Shown one piece after another: positions 40,659 to 49,306 of a stretch of DNA of 64,000 nucleotides. Below the pieces are notes generated by a model that worked only from the letters and a program-made list of their open reading frames with translations, was not told the origin of the DNA and made no database searches. The position numbers were made by a program, and so were the translations under genes. The stretch's first letter is position 1; every line of letters begins with the position of its first letter. Source of the DNA: Streptomyces sp. NBC_01551 (lineage in GTDB: Bacteria; Actinomycetota; Actinomycetes; Streptomycetales; Streptomycetaceae). The stretch covers positions 496,001 through 560,000 of the forward strand of contig NZ_JAPEPX010000001.1 in assembly GCF_026339935.1 (NCBI RefSeq). The letters run 5' to 3'.

Positions 40659-41720
40659 TCAGCGGGCCAGCTCTTCCTTCAGGGCCTGGAGGAAGCCGTC
40701 CACGTCCTCTTCCCGGGTGTCGTAGCTGCACATCCAGCGGACGTCGCCCGCCATCTCGTCCCAGAAGTAGAAGCGGTAGCGCTCCTGGAGCCGGCGCGAC
40801 ACCTCGTGCGGAAGCCGCGCGAAGACGGCGTTCGCCTGCACCGGGTAGAGGATCTCCACCCCGTCGGTCTCGCGCACGCCCTCGGCCAGCCGCTGCGCCA
40901 TCGCGTTGGCGTGCCGGGCGTTGCGCAGCCACAGGTCCTTGGCGAGCAGGGCCTCCAGCTGCACCGACACGAAGCGCATCTTCGACGCGAGCTGCATCGA
41001 CATCTTGCGGATGTGCTTCATCTGCCGGACGGCGTCCGGGTTGAGCACGACCACGGCCTCGCCGAACATCATGCCGTTCTTGGTGCCGCCGTAGGACAGC
41101 ACGTCGACGCCGGCGGTGTTCGTGAACGCGCGCATCGGCACGTCGAGCGAGGCCGCGGCGTTGGCTATCCGGGCACCGTCGAGGTGCACCTTCATGCCCT
41201 TGGCGTGCGCGTGCTCGGTGATGGCCTTGATCTCGTCGACCGTGTACACGGTGCCGAGCTCGGTGTTCTGGGTGATCGAGACGACCTGCGGCATCGCCCG
41301 GTGCTCGTCCTCCCAGCCCCAGGCCTGCCGGTCGATGAGCTCGGGGGTGAGCTTGCCGTCCGGGGTGGGCACGGTGAGCAGCTTGAGGCCCGCCATCCGC
41401 TCGGGCGCGCCGCCCTCGTCGACGTTGATGTGCGCCGTCTCCGCGCAGATCACCGCGCCCCAGCGGTCGGTGAGGGCCTGGAGGGCCGTCACGTTCGCAC
41501 CGGTGCCGTTGAAGACCGGGTAGGCCTGCGCGTACGGACCGAAGTGACTGCGGAAGATCTTCTGCAGGTACTCGGTGTACTCGTCGTCGCCGTAGGAGAC
41601 CTGGTGGCCTCCGTTGGCCAGCGCGACGGCCTCCAGGATCTCCGGATGCACCCCCGCGTAGTTGTCGCTCGCGAAACCGCGTACCGCCGGGTCGTGGTGG
41701 CGGTGCGCATCGGTTTTCAC
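40659..41720 (-). CDS. ltaE: Low-specificity L-threonine aldolase
   Basis: A fold-type I PLP enzyme of about 353 residues that splits threonine to glycine and acetaldehyde. The Schiff-base lysine is in VLSYGGTKNGMMFG near residue 204; FASDNYAGVHPEI and FNGTGANVTAL near the N-terminus bind the cofactor phosphate, and HLDGARIANAAASL is conserved. I prefer GTG 41720, whose GTGA overlaps the upstream SDR stop (translational coupling); a GTG at 41738 is also in frame. Third gene of the DUF6421-SDR-aldolase unit. Confidence 0.92.
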   Translation of the reverse strand: MKTDAHRHHDPAVRGFASDNYAGVHPEILEAVALANGGHQVSYGDDEYTEYLQKIFRSHFGPYAQAYPVFNGTGANVTALQALTDRWGAVICAETAHINVDEGGAPERMAGLKLLTVPTPDGKLTPELIDRQAWGWEDEHRAMPQVVSITQNTELGTVYTVDEIKAITEHAHAKGMKVHLDGARIANAAASLDVPMRAFTNTAGVDVLSYGGTKNGMMFGEAVVVLNPDAVRQMKHIRKMSMQLASKMRFVSVQLEALLAKDLWLRNARHANAMAQRLAEGVRETDGVEILYPVQANAVFARLPHEVSRRLQERYRFYFWDEMAGDVRWMCSYDTREEDVDGFLQALKEELAR

Positions 41721-42478
41721 GGTTGCGGAGTGAGCCACAGACGCTGTCCGTTCACATCGGTGGCGGGCCGCTCCCAGACGCCGGCGATGGCCTCGGCCAG
41801 CTCCTTGACGTCGGTGAAGCCCGCGAACTTCGCACTGGGGCGCTCAGCGCGCATCGCGTCGTGCACCAGTGCCTTGATGACCAGGATCGCAGCCGCGGCG
41901 CCCGGGCCCTCCTCGCCCCCCGCCTTGCGGAAGGAGTCGGCGAGCGCGAGCGTCCACGCCTCGGCGGCCGCCTTGCCGGCGTTGTACGCGGCGTTGTTGG
42001 CGACCGGCTTGTGCGCGCCGGACTGGCTGATCAGGACGTAGCGGCCGCGGTCACTGCGCAGCAGGGCGTCGTGGAAGGCGAGCGAGGTGGTCTGCACGGT
42101 GCGGATCAGGAGCTTCTCCAGGAAGGTCCAGTCCGCGAGGTCCGTCTCCGTGAAGGAGCTGCTGCCGCGCCAGCCGCCCACGAGGTGGACGAGCCCGTCG
42201 ACGCGCCCGAACTCCTTCTCCGTCCGCTCGGCCCACGCCTTGGTGGCGTCCAGGTCGAGCAGGTCGACGGTGTCACCGACGACCGTGGCGCCGCCGTGGG
42301 CGTAGCGGGCCGCGTCCACGGCCTCCGCCAGACGCGTCGGATCGGCGTCGGAGGCCACCACGATGGCGCCCGCCTCCGCGAGGCGGAGCAGCGCGGCGTG
42401 GCCGGCGGGGCCGCCGGCTCCGGCCACCGCCACTACGGCGCCATGGAGCTTCCCGTTGCCGTTCCCGGACCCGTTCAT
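41717..42478 (-). CDS. SDR family NAD(P)-dependent oxidoreductase
   Basis: A 253-residue Rossmann-fold enzyme. Cofactor loop VAVAGAGGPAGHAAL, catalytic Ser in LISQSGAHKP and YNAGKAA (Y-x3-K). A missing NNAG is replaced by HLVGG. Start ATG 42478 with AGGAGG 9 nt upstream. It is 26 bp behind DUF6421 and overlaps ltaE by 4 bp, so the three are one operon. The substrate may be linked to the product of the aldolase (a beta-hydroxy amino acid or aldehyde); inferred. Confidence 0.88.
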   Translation of the reverse strand: MNGSGNGNGKLHGAVVAVAGAGGPAGHAALLRLAEAGAIVVASDADPTRLAEAVDAARYAHGGATVVGDTVDLLDLDATKAWAERTEKEFGRVDGLVHLVGGWRGSSSFTETDLADWTFLEKLLIRTVQTTSLAFHDALLRSDRGRYVLISQSGAHKPVANNAAYNAGKAAAEAWTLALADSFRKAGGEEGPGAAAAILVIKALVHDAMRAERPSAKFAGFTDVKELAEAIAGVWERPATDVNGQRLWLTPQP

Positions 42479-42504
42479 CTCTGCAGCCTCCTGTGGGCGA
42501 GAGC

Positions 42505-43929
42505 TCACGCGGCGGCTCGCTCTGCCTGGTCGTCGTCCTCTACGTGTCCCGCGTTCAGAGCAGTGATGCCCTTCGTGGAGGCGATCACGCCCTTGAGCTT
42601 CTTGGCGAGGGCCTCATAGAACATGCTCAGCGGAAACTCGTCCGGAAGCACGTCGTCGACGAGCTTCCGCGGCGGCTGCGTCAGGTCGAGGGCGTCGGGG
42701 CCCTTGGCCCACTTGGAGCCCGGGTGCGGGGCGAGGTAGGTGGAGACGAGCTCGTACGCCTTGAACCAGTGGACCAGCTTCGGGCGGTCGATGCCGGCCC
42801 GGTAGAGGTCCTCGATCTCGGCGCACAGCTGGTTGGTGACCTGCGGGGCACGCATCCAGTCGATCTTCAGCTTGTTGTCCGTCCAGCGCACGACGTCGTG
42901 CTTGTGGAGGTACGCGAAGAGCAGCTGGCCGCCGAGGCCGTCGTAGTTCCGGTTGCGGTCGCCGGACACCGGGAAGCGGAACATCCGGTCGAAGAGGACC
43001 GCGTACTGCACGTCGCGGCCGTGCTCGTTGCCCTCGGACTCCAGCTTCACGGCCTCCTTGAAGGCGGTGAGGTCGCAGCGCAGCTCCTCCAGGCCGTACA
43101 TCCAGAACGGCTGGCGCTGCTTGATCATGAAGGGGTCGAACGGCAGGTCACCGTGGCTGTGGGTGCGGTCGTGGACCATGTCCCACAGGACGAAGGCCTT
43201 CTCGCAGCGCTCCTGGTCCTCGACCATGCGCGCGATGTCCTCGGGCAGCTCGATGCCCAGGATGTCGACGGCGGCCGCGGTGACCTTGCGGTAGCGGGCG
43301 GCCTCGCGGTCGCAGAAGATGCCGCCCCAGGTGAAGCGCTCGGGGGCCTCGCGGACCGCGATGGTCTCCGGGAAGAGCACGGCGGAGTGGGTGTCGTAGC
43401 CCGGGGTGAAGTCCTCGAAGGTGATGCCGAGGAAGAGCGGGTTGTCGTACCGGGTGCGCTCCAGCTCGGAGAGCCACTCGGGCCACACCATCTTCAGGAC
43501 GACGGCCTCGAAGTTGCGGTCCGGGTTGCCGTTCTGCGTGTACATCGGGAACACCACGAGGTGCTGGAGCCCGTCGGCGCGGCCGGCGGCCGGGTGGAAG
43601 GCCAGCAGGGAGTCGAGGAAGTCCGGCACCCGGAAGTCGCCCGCGACCCACTTGCGCAGGTCGGCGACGAGCGCCGCGTGGTACTCGGTGGCGTGCGGCA
43701 GCAGCGGGGACAGCACCTCGACGGCGCCGATGACCCGCTCCACGGCGGCCTCGACGTCGATGCGGGCGGGGGCGCCCTCGGCCTCGAAGTCGATCGAGCC
43801 GTCCTTGGCCTGCCAGGGGCGGATCTCCTCCACGGCGGCCTTGAGCTCGGGCCACGCCGGGTGGTCGACCACCCGCGCGCCGGCGGTTATCACGGCACCG
43901 CCGGAACCCGGCACAAGAGTTTCCGTCAT
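42505..43929 (-). CDS. DUF6421 family protein
   Basis: A 474-residue cytoplasmic protein of a conserved actinobacterial family I recall as DUF6421; function unknown. It has no membrane segment. A striking central block, FVLWDMVHDRTHSHGDLPFDPFM, concentrates His and Asp as in a metal-binding active site, and EVLSPLLPHATEYHAAL and FPMYTQNGNPDRNFEAV are also well kept. Start ATG 43929 with GGAGGAAG 7 nt upstream. It heads the operon with an SDR and threonine aldolase, which suggests a shared pathway on a hydroxy amino acid or aldehyde. Confidence 0.85.
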   Translation of the reverse strand: MTETLVPGSGGAVITAGARVVDHPAWPELKAAVEEIRPWQAKDGSIDFEAEGAPARIDVEAAVERVIGAVEVLSPLLPHATEYHAALVADLRKWVAGDFRVPDFLDSLLAFHPAAGRADGLQHLVVFPMYTQNGNPDRNFEAVVLKMVWPEWLSELERTRYDNPLFLGITFEDFTPGYDTHSAVLFPETIAVREAPERFTWGGIFCDREAARYRKVTAAAVDILGIELPEDIARMVEDQERCEKAFVLWDMVHDRTHSHGDLPFDPFMIKQRQPFWMYGLEELRCDLTAFKEAVKLESEGNEHGRDVQYAVLFDRMFRFPVSGDRNRNYDGLGGQLLFAYLHKHDVVRWTDNKLKIDWMRAPQVTNQLCAEIEDLYRAGIDRPKLVHWFKAYELVSTYLAPHPGSKWAKGPDALDLTQPPRKLVDDVLPDEFPLSMFYEALAKKLKGVIASTKGITALNAGHVEDDDQAERAAA

Positions 43930-44010
43930 GTCACTTCCTCCACAGGAGAACCTCACGTCAACACAGCGTATGCAGAGGAGGCTCTCCTGCTCAAGAGTTA
44001 ACTCGGGAAA

Positions 44011-45060
44011 TTATCCTGTGGTACCCCCCACTCCGCCGGAAGTCTTCCCGTCGTTTGCCATGGAATTGATGACTCCGCCTAGTCGCCGCATGGCCTCGCG
44101 GGCCTGGGGCAGTACGTCGGCCAGCGCGAGGAATCCGTGGAACATCCCCGGGTGGTGGTCGAGGTCCGCCCGCGTACCCGCCGCCCGCAGAGCCCGTACG
44201 TACGCGGCCCCCTCGTCCCGCAGCGGATCACAGCCGGCCGTGACCACGTGGGCGGGCGGCAGTCCGGCCGGGTCGGCGGCCGCCGGCGAGGCCAGCGGGT
44301 CCGCCGGGTCGCCGCCCGGCCCGAGGTACTGCTCCCAGAACCAGCGCAGGTGGGCGGCGGTCAGGAAGTACCCCTCGGCGTTGGTCCGGTACGACCCGCT
44401 GTCCCGGGCGGCGTCCAGGCACGGGTAGACCAGCACCTGCAGGGCGACCGCCGGCCCCCCGAGGTCCCGGGCCAGCAGCGCGGAGCCCACCGCGAGGTTG
44501 CCGCCGGCGCTGTCCCCCGCGACCACGAGCGCGGCGGGGTCGCCGCCCAGCTCCGCCACGCGCCCGGCGGCCCAGCGCAGCGCGGCGTACGCGTCGAGGA
44601 GGGCGGCGGGGAAGCGGTGCTCGGGGGCGCGGCGGTAGTCGACGGACACGATCACCGCCCCGGAGGCCCGGCACAGCGCCCGCACGGTGCGGTCGTGGCT
44701 GTCGAGGCCGCACAGCACCCAGCCGCCGCCGTGGCAGAACACGACGGTCGGCCGGGGCCCCGGCCACCGCCGCGGGTCCGGACGGTAGACCCGGACGGGA
44801 ACCGGGGGCGCCCCGTCGGGGCCGGGGACCACCCGGTCCTCGACGGAGCCGACCACGGGCGGCGGCCCGGAGGGCTTGGGCGCGGCCGCGAGGATCCGCC
44901 GGGCCTCGACGGCGTCGGTGACGGCCCCGCCGAGATCGGGGAACGCGGCGGCGAGCGCGTCCACGTACGGCCGGGCGGCGGGATCGAGGCCGGTCCCGGC
45001 GGGGGAGGCGAGCGCCGGGGCGCGGTCGCGGGAGTCGGCGGAATCGGGCGCATCCGTCAT
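44011..45060 (-). CDS. Alpha/beta hydrolase, hormone-sensitive-lipase type
   Basis: A 349-residue esterase. Oxyanion motif VVFCHGGGWVLCG near residue 110, nucleophile elbow VVAGDSAGGNLA near 180, Asp in TAGCDPLRDEG near 280 and His in HPGMFHGFLAL near 310 complete the triad. It hydrolyses short-chain esters. It starts 12 bp behind the luciferase-like monooxygenase gene, so both are probably co-transcribed and co-regulated by the divergent PadR. Confidence 0.9.
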   Translation of the reverse strand: MTDAPDSADSRDRAPALASPAGTGLDPAARPYVDALAAAFPDLGGAVTDAVEARRILAAAPKPSGPPPVVGSVEDRVVPGPDGAPPVPVRVYRPDPRRWPGPRPTVVFCHGGGWVLCGLDSHDRTVRALCRASGAVIVSVDYRRAPEHRFPAALLDAYAALRWAAGRVAELGGDPAALVVAGDSAGGNLAVGSALLARDLGGPAVALQVLVYPCLDAARDSGSYRTNAEGYFLTAAHLRWFWEQYLGPGGDPADPLASPAAADPAGLPPAHVVTAGCDPLRDEGAAYVRALRAAGTRADLDHHPGMFHGFLALADVLPQAREAMRRLGGVINSMANDGKTSGGVGGTTG

Positions 45061-45072
45061 CGCGGCGGACCC

Positions 45073-46194
45073 TCACGCGTTCCGGAAGTGCGGGATGACC
45101 TTCTCGCCCCACTGCCTCAGGGTCTCCAGGCAGGCCTCCTGTGGCACCGTGCCCATCTGGATCAGGCACATGACCTCGTCGGCCCCCGCCTTCCTGAGCC
45201 GTTCCACGTAGGCGATGGCCTCGTCCGCGCTCCCGTAGGCGTGGTCCGCGTTGAACGTGGCCGTCGAGGTGGGCCGGACCGGGATGTCCAGCTCGTGCAG
45301 CCGCGCCACCACCTGCTCGGCCGCCTCCCGCATCCGCGCCGCCTCGTCCGTGCCGGCGACCACCGCCTCGTCCGGGATGCCGGCGCCGCCGTACCAGTGG
45401 CCGATGGACTGGGCGAAGAACCGCTGCCCCCGGATCCCGATCCGACGGGCCTCCCCCGCGTCGTCGAGCACGATGGTCGGGCAGAGCACCGAGAAGTGGT
45501 CGTTGACCGCGGTGGACACGAACCGGCCGCCGTCCCGCCCGGCGATCGCCGCGTCGTAGACGCCCCGCATCCGGGCGATCGACTCCGGTCCGGCGAAGCC
45601 CATCACCAGCGCGCCGACGCCCAGTTCGGCGGCCCGCTCCAGCGTCTCGTCCCGGCTGCACGCCAGGAACAGGGGCGGGTGCGGGGCCTGCGCGGGCCTC
45701 GGCAGGATCGGGTGCGGGGAGATGTCGATCAGCTCCCCGCGGTACTCCAGCTCCTCCTCCTGCCAGGCCTTTCCGATGATCCGCAGCGCCTCCTCGACCT
45801 CGGCCGTCGTGCGGTCCTTGTCCACCCCGCACAGCGAGGTCTCCTGCTCGGTGCCGCCCCGCCCGGCGCCCAGGTCGAGCCGCCCGCCCGACAGCAGATC
45901 GAGCATCGCGGCGCGCTCGGCGACCCGGACCGGATGGTTGAAGTTGAAGGGCATGCACACGACGCCATGGCCGATGCGTATGGTGTTCGTCCTGGCCGCG
46001 ACCCAGGTCAGGAAGATTTCCGGAGCGCTCATGTGGGCGTACCACTTCAACGAGTGGTGCTCGACGGCCCAGATCCGGTCGAATCCCATCTGTTCGGCGA
46101 GCACCGCCTGCTCGACGCAGTCACGGATGACCTGATGCTCCCGTTCCACCGTCGGGTCGGCCAGCTGTGCTTCGAAGATCACGGAGAACTTCAC
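45073..46194 (-). CDS. LLM class flavin-dependent oxidoreductase
   Basis: A 373-residue bacterial-luciferase-like TIM-barrel monooxygenase using FMNH2 or F420. Typical blocks: AEQMGFDRIWAVEHHS, RIGHGVVCMPFNFNHPVRVAERAAMLDLLSGGR (split across beta-3/4) and GAGRGGTEQE. Paired here with an esterase, which could open the ester made by a Baeyer-Villiger-type oxidation; that link is inference. The ATG 46194 start is 49 bp from the divergent PadR start. Confidence 0.9.
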   Translation of the reverse strand: MKFSVIFEAQLADPTVEREHQVIRDCVEQAVLAEQMGFDRIWAVEHHSLKWYAHMSAPEIFLTWVAARTNTIRIGHGVVCMPFNFNHPVRVAERAAMLDLLSGGRLDLGAGRGGTEQETSLCGVDKDRTTAEVEEALRIIGKAWQEEELEYRGELIDISPHPILPRPAQAPHPPLFLACSRDETLERAAELGVGALVMGFAGPESIARMRGVYDAAIAGRDGGRFVSTAVNDHFSVLCPTIVLDDAGEARRIGIRGQRFFAQSIGHWYGGAGIPDEAVVAGTDEAARMREAAEQVVARLHELDIPVRPTSTATFNADHAYGSADEAIAYVERLRKAGADEVMCLIQMGTVPQEACLETLRQWGEKVIPHFRNA

Positions 46195-46243
46195 GATGCC
46201 TCCAGGGTTGCGTCCCGTTCCCGGCCTTACTTCGATTAGGAAT

Positions 46244-46948
46244 ATGACTAGTAGTCAGAAGCCGAAGAAGCAAGACCTGCCACCGACCGCGTGGGCGGTG
46301 CTCGGCCTGCTGTCCTTCCCGGGGGAACGCACCGGGTACGAGCTGAAGAAGTGGGCGGACTCCTCGCTGCGCTTCTTCTACTGGTCCCCGGCCATCAGCC
46401 AGATCTACGCCGAACTGCGCCGCCTGGAGGAGCTCGGCTACGCGCGATCCGCGCGCTCGGGACCGCAGGAGGCGCGGGCCAAGCGCCGCTACGCCATCAC
46501 CGACGCCGGGCGCGAGGCCCTGGCCGGCTGGGCCTCGGACACGGCGGAGGCGGGGCCGCCGGTGCTCAAGCACGGGCTGCTGCTGCGGATCTGGCTCGGG
46601 CATCTGGCCGAGCCGGAGCGGCTGCGCGCGATGGTGGGCGAGCACATGGAGCGCACGCGGGGCGAACTGGCCGCCGTACGCGAGGCCATGGAGCACGCGG
46701 CGGACGTGCCGGACTGGGCCTTCCCCGCGCTCGCGCTGCGCTGGAGCGAGCGGCAGCAGCTGGCCGAACTGGCACTGTCGGAAGCCCTGTTGGCCGACCT
46801 CGACGACGTGTCCGACGCCACCGGCCCGGCGGACCCGGAGCCCCCGGCCACCAGCCCCGGCGACGCGGCGGACACCGACTCGGACACCGGCCCGGACGCC
46901 GCCGCACCGCCGCGTCAAGCCGCCGGGGACGCGCCCACCCCCGGGTGA
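46244..46948 (+). CDS. PadR family regulator
   Basis: A 234-residue repressor. Residues 10-95 form the PadR winged helix (AVLGLLSFPGERTGYELKKW, ISQIYAELRRLEELGY, AKRRYAITDAGREAL), followed by a coiled dimerisation domain and a Pro/Ala/Asp-rich tail of about 45 residues. Start ATG 46244. It is divergent from the LLM/esterase pair, and a palindrome overlaps its own start codon, so it likely represses itself and the pair. The inducer may be a phenolic or similar compound, as for other PadR proteins. Confidence 0.9.
   Translation: MTSSQKPKKQDLPPTAWAVLGLLSFPGERTGYELKKWADSSLRFFYWSPAISQIYAELRRLEELGYARSARSGPQEARAKRRYAITDAGREALAGWASDTAEAGPPVLKHGLLLRIWLGHLAEPERLRAMVGEHMERTRGELAAVREAMEHAADVPDWAFPALALRWSERQQLAELALSEALLADLDDVSDATGPADPEPPATSPGDAADTDSDTGPDAAAPPRQAAGDAPTPG
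46245..46257. promoter_or_regulatory. Palindrome over the PadR start codon
   Basis: TGACTA-G-TAGTCA is a perfect 6-1-6 palindrome beginning at the second base of the PadR ATG. It lies 50 bp from the LLM start on the other strand. Likely the PadR operator; inferred from position. Confidence 0.55.
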
Positions 46949-47139
46949 CGCGGCGGACCCGACGGCCCCGCGTCCGGCCGCGCGCAACCCTGGCGGGAAA
47001 GGGCCACCGGCCCCTTCCGGGTCGCTGCACGGGCGGTCTCATCGCGCTCGCGGCGCACTAGCATGCGACCTCACCGCGCGCGGCCGGTCGGGACACCGCG
47101 ACCGCGCGGGGAGCCGCCGTCGACGGAAGCGAGAGAACC

Positions 47140-47832
47140 TTGACTTTCCTCACCATCGGTCACCGCGGGGTCATGGGTGTCGAACCGGAGAACACCCTCC
47201 GGTCGTTCGTCCGCGCGGAACGCTCCGGCATGGACGTCATCGCGCTGGAGGTACAGCTCAGCAAGGACGGCGACCTCGTCGTCCTGCACGACGCCGAGGT
47301 GGACCGGACCACCGACGGCGTGGGCGCCGTCGCCGATCTGACCCTGGCCGAGCTGCGCGAACTGGACGCCGGGCTCGGCGAGCGCGTGCCGGTCCTCGAA
47401 GAGGCCCTGGACGCCGTCCGGACCCCGCTCCAGGTGACGGTGGGGGACCAGCCCGCCGCCGCCGCGCTCGCGCGGCTGCTGCTGCGCCGCGACCTGACCG
47501 CCCGGGTGGAGGTGGCCTCGTTCCACGAGGCGGTGCTCTCCGAGACGGCCCGGCTGGTGCCGGGCGTACGGACCGCCCTGTACGCGGAGCAGACCGGCGC
47601 CGACGCCGCGGAGATCGTGGACAGGGCCCGGGCCGCGCGGGCCCGGGCGGTCTCCCTGGACATCCGGCGGCTCACCCTGGAGACCGTCGGGGCGGCGCAC
47701 GCGGCCGGGCTGCGGGTGACCGGCTGGACGGTGAACACCCTGGAGCAGCTGCGCGTGGCGCGGGCGCTCGAACTGGACGGCGTGACCACCGACTTCCCGG
47801 AGATCCGCAGCACCGGCCGTTTCATGGCCTAG
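47140..47832 (+). CDS. Glycerophosphodiester phosphodiesterase
   Basis: A 230-residue TIM-barrel enzyme that splits glycerophosphodiesters to glycerol-3-phosphate and alcohol. Motifs: IGHRGVMGVEPENT, the metal/catalytic ALEVQLSKDGDLVVLHD and VDRTTDG, and the late GWTVNT. No signal peptide, so it is cytoplasmic. The start is a TTG at 47140 with GAGAG upstream; no ATG is available before the HRG motif. It could recycle membrane lipid head groups. Confidence 0.9.
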   Translation: MTFLTIGHRGVMGVEPENTLRSFVRAERSGMDVIALEVQLSKDGDLVVLHDAEVDRTTDGVGAVADLTLAELRELDAGLGERVPVLEEALDAVRTPLQVTVGDQPAAAALARLLLRRDLTARVEVASFHEAVLSETARLVPGVRTALYAEQTGADAAEIVDRARAARARAVSLDIRRLTLETVGAAHAAGLRVTGWTVNTLEQLRVARALELDGVTTDFPEIRSTGRFMA

Positions 47833-47859
47833 GGCCTGTCGTCAAAGTGGCGCCTGGCC
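47831..47859. repeat. Left-arm copy of the palindromic intergenic element
   Basis: AGGGCCTGTCGTCAAAGTGG and the following CGCCTGGCC match 16133-16161 at 26 of 29 positions. The copy begins within the GDPD stop codon and lies between convergent genes, as does the full copy. Confidence 0.65.
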
Positions 47860-47885
47860 CTGGCCGGCGCCGACCACCCCGACCG

Positions 47886-48437
47886 CTACAGCGACTTGAC
47901 CAGCAGCTCGAAGGCCAGGTCGTCGCGGAGCGGGATGCCGAAGCGCTCGTCGCCGTAGGGGAAGGGGCTCAGCTCGCCGGTGCGCCGGTAGCCGCGGCGC
48001 ACGTAGTAGGCGATGAGGTCCTCGCGGACGTTGACCACCGTCATCCGCATCTCCTCGGCGCCCCACGTCTCGCGGGCGCGCCGCTCGGCCTCGGCCAGGA
48101 TCTCCTTGCCGAGGCCGCCGCCCTGGAGCCCCGGGCGGACGGCGAACATGCCGAAGTAGACGTGGTCCCCGCGGTGTTCGAGCTGGCAGCAGGCGACGAG
48201 CTCGCCCGCGCGCTCGACGGCGAGCAGCACGCCGTCCGGGGCGGCCATGACCTGGCGGACGCCGTCCTCGTCGGTGCGCCGGCCGTCCAGGTAGTCCGCC
48301 TCCGTGGTCCAGCCGCCGCGGCTGGCCTCGCCGCGGTACGCGGACTCGACGAGCTTCACCAGCTCGGGCACGTCCGCCTCGACGGCGCTGCGGAAACTCA
48401 GGGCAGCGGGGTCGTCGGTGGGTCCAGGGCGCGACAT
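47886..48437 (-). CDS. GNAT family N-acetyltransferase
   Basis: A 183-residue acetyl-CoA-dependent acetyltransferase. The CoA loop is FAVRPGLQGGGLGKEIL near residue 100, with YYVRRGYRRTGEL near 150 and the conserved N-terminal LSFRSAVEADVPELVKLV. Substrate unknown: an amine, antibiotic or protein N-terminus. Start ATG 48437. Two perfect palindromes lie just upstream. Confidence 0.88.
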   Translation of the reverse strand: MSRPGPTDDPAALSFRSAVEADVPELVKLVESAYRGEASRGGWTTEADYLDGRRTDEDGVRQVMAAPDGVLLAVERAGELVACCQLEHRGDHVYFGMFAVRPGLQGGGLGKEILAEAERRARETWGAEEMRMTVVNVREDLIAYYVRRGYRRTGELSPFPYGDERFGIPLRDDLAFELLVKSL

Positions 48438-48460
48438 CGGGGCTCCGTTCTACGCGGTGA

Positions 48461-48496
48461 CATACGCGCTGCGTATGAGGGGCATATGACATGCCC
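48461..48496. promoter_or_regulatory. Two adjacent palindromes upstream of the GNAT gene
   Basis: CATACGC-GCT-GCGTATG at 48461-48477 and GGGCAT-ATGAC-ATGCCC at 48480-48496 are both perfect and almost touch. They lie 24-59 bp upstream of the GNAT start and about 100 bp upstream of DUF5134 on the other strand, so either gene may be the target. Confidence 0.5.
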
Positions 48497-48590
48497 GGTA
48501 CGGCAAGGAGAGCCTAACCCGGCGCGGCGTGCGGGCCGCCGTACAGGGGCATCTCTTCCGGTGAACGCCGACGAACCGGGAGGTTCCGCC

Positions 48591-49217
48591 GTGCACGGTT
48601 CCGCGATGTCCCTGCCCGCCGCCGTCTCCTCCTGGCTGCTCGTGCTGGTGTGCGCGGTCAGCGGGGCGTACTGCCTCGGGCGGGTGCGCAGATCGGGCGG
48701 CGCGGCCCCCTGGGAGGCGGGCCCCGAGGCGCTGATGGGTTTCGGCATGGCGGTGATGGCGGTGCCGCTCGGGACCGGCGAGGGCTGGCGGGCGCCGGTG
48801 TTCGGGGTGGTGTTCGGGGTGGTGTTCTGCGCGGCCGCCCTGCACGCGGGGTGGCTGCTGCGGGGCGGGATCCACCACGCGCACCACCTGGTGGGCTCGC
48901 TGGCCATGGTCTACATGGCGCTCGTGCCGGCCGCGGGGCACGGGTCGGGCGGACACGGGCCGGGCGGGCACGGGGCCGGGCTGCCGCTGGTCACCGGCAC
49001 CCTGCTCCTCTACTACGCGGGGTACGTGGTGCTGGGCGGGGCCCGGCTGGTCACGGCGGGCGGTGCGGCGACGGCCCCGCACCCGGACACCCCGCATCCG
49101 GGCACCCCGCATCCGGACACCCCGCGCCCGGGCACCCCGGACGCCCCCGCCGAGATGATCCGGGCCTGCCGACTGGCCATGGGCACGGGGATGTTGGCGA
49201 TGCTGTCGGCCATGTGA
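48591..49217 (+). CDS. DUF5134 membrane protein
   Basis: A 208-residue integral membrane protein with about five helices. It holds a His/Gly-rich loop (HGSGGHGPGGHGAG near 120) and two intramembrane His in GGIHHAHHLVGSLAM, which suggests metal (often copper) binding. A tandem Pro-rich stretch (HPDTPHPGTPHPDTPRPGTP, near 165-185) precedes the last helix. Start GTG 48591 is supported by GGGAGG 7 nt upstream; ATG 48606 is an alternative. It is followed by an M56 peptidase, a pairing I know from Streptomyces. Confidence 0.85.
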   Translation: MHGSAMSLPAAVSSWLLVLVCAVSGAYCLGRVRRSGGAAPWEAGPEALMGFGMAVMAVPLGTGEGWRAPVFGVVFGVVFCAAALHAGWLLRGGIHHAHHLVGSLAMVYMALVPAAGHGSGGHGPGGHGAGLPLVTGTLLLYYAGYVVLGGARLVTAGGAATAPHPDTPHPGTPHPDTPRPGTPDAPAEMIRACRLAMGTGMLAMLSAM

Positions 49218-49306
49218 CGGCGCACGACCGGGCGGCGGACGTGGGCTGCGTCACCAAACCCCGCAAGCGATACCGTGCGCGGGCACCCGCTCATAGGCTG
49301 GCGGAC

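Noticed and set aside
44228..46045. A 605-codon minus-strand frame spanning the esterase and monooxygenase
   Set aside because: It is a shifted frame over two genes with intact motifs.
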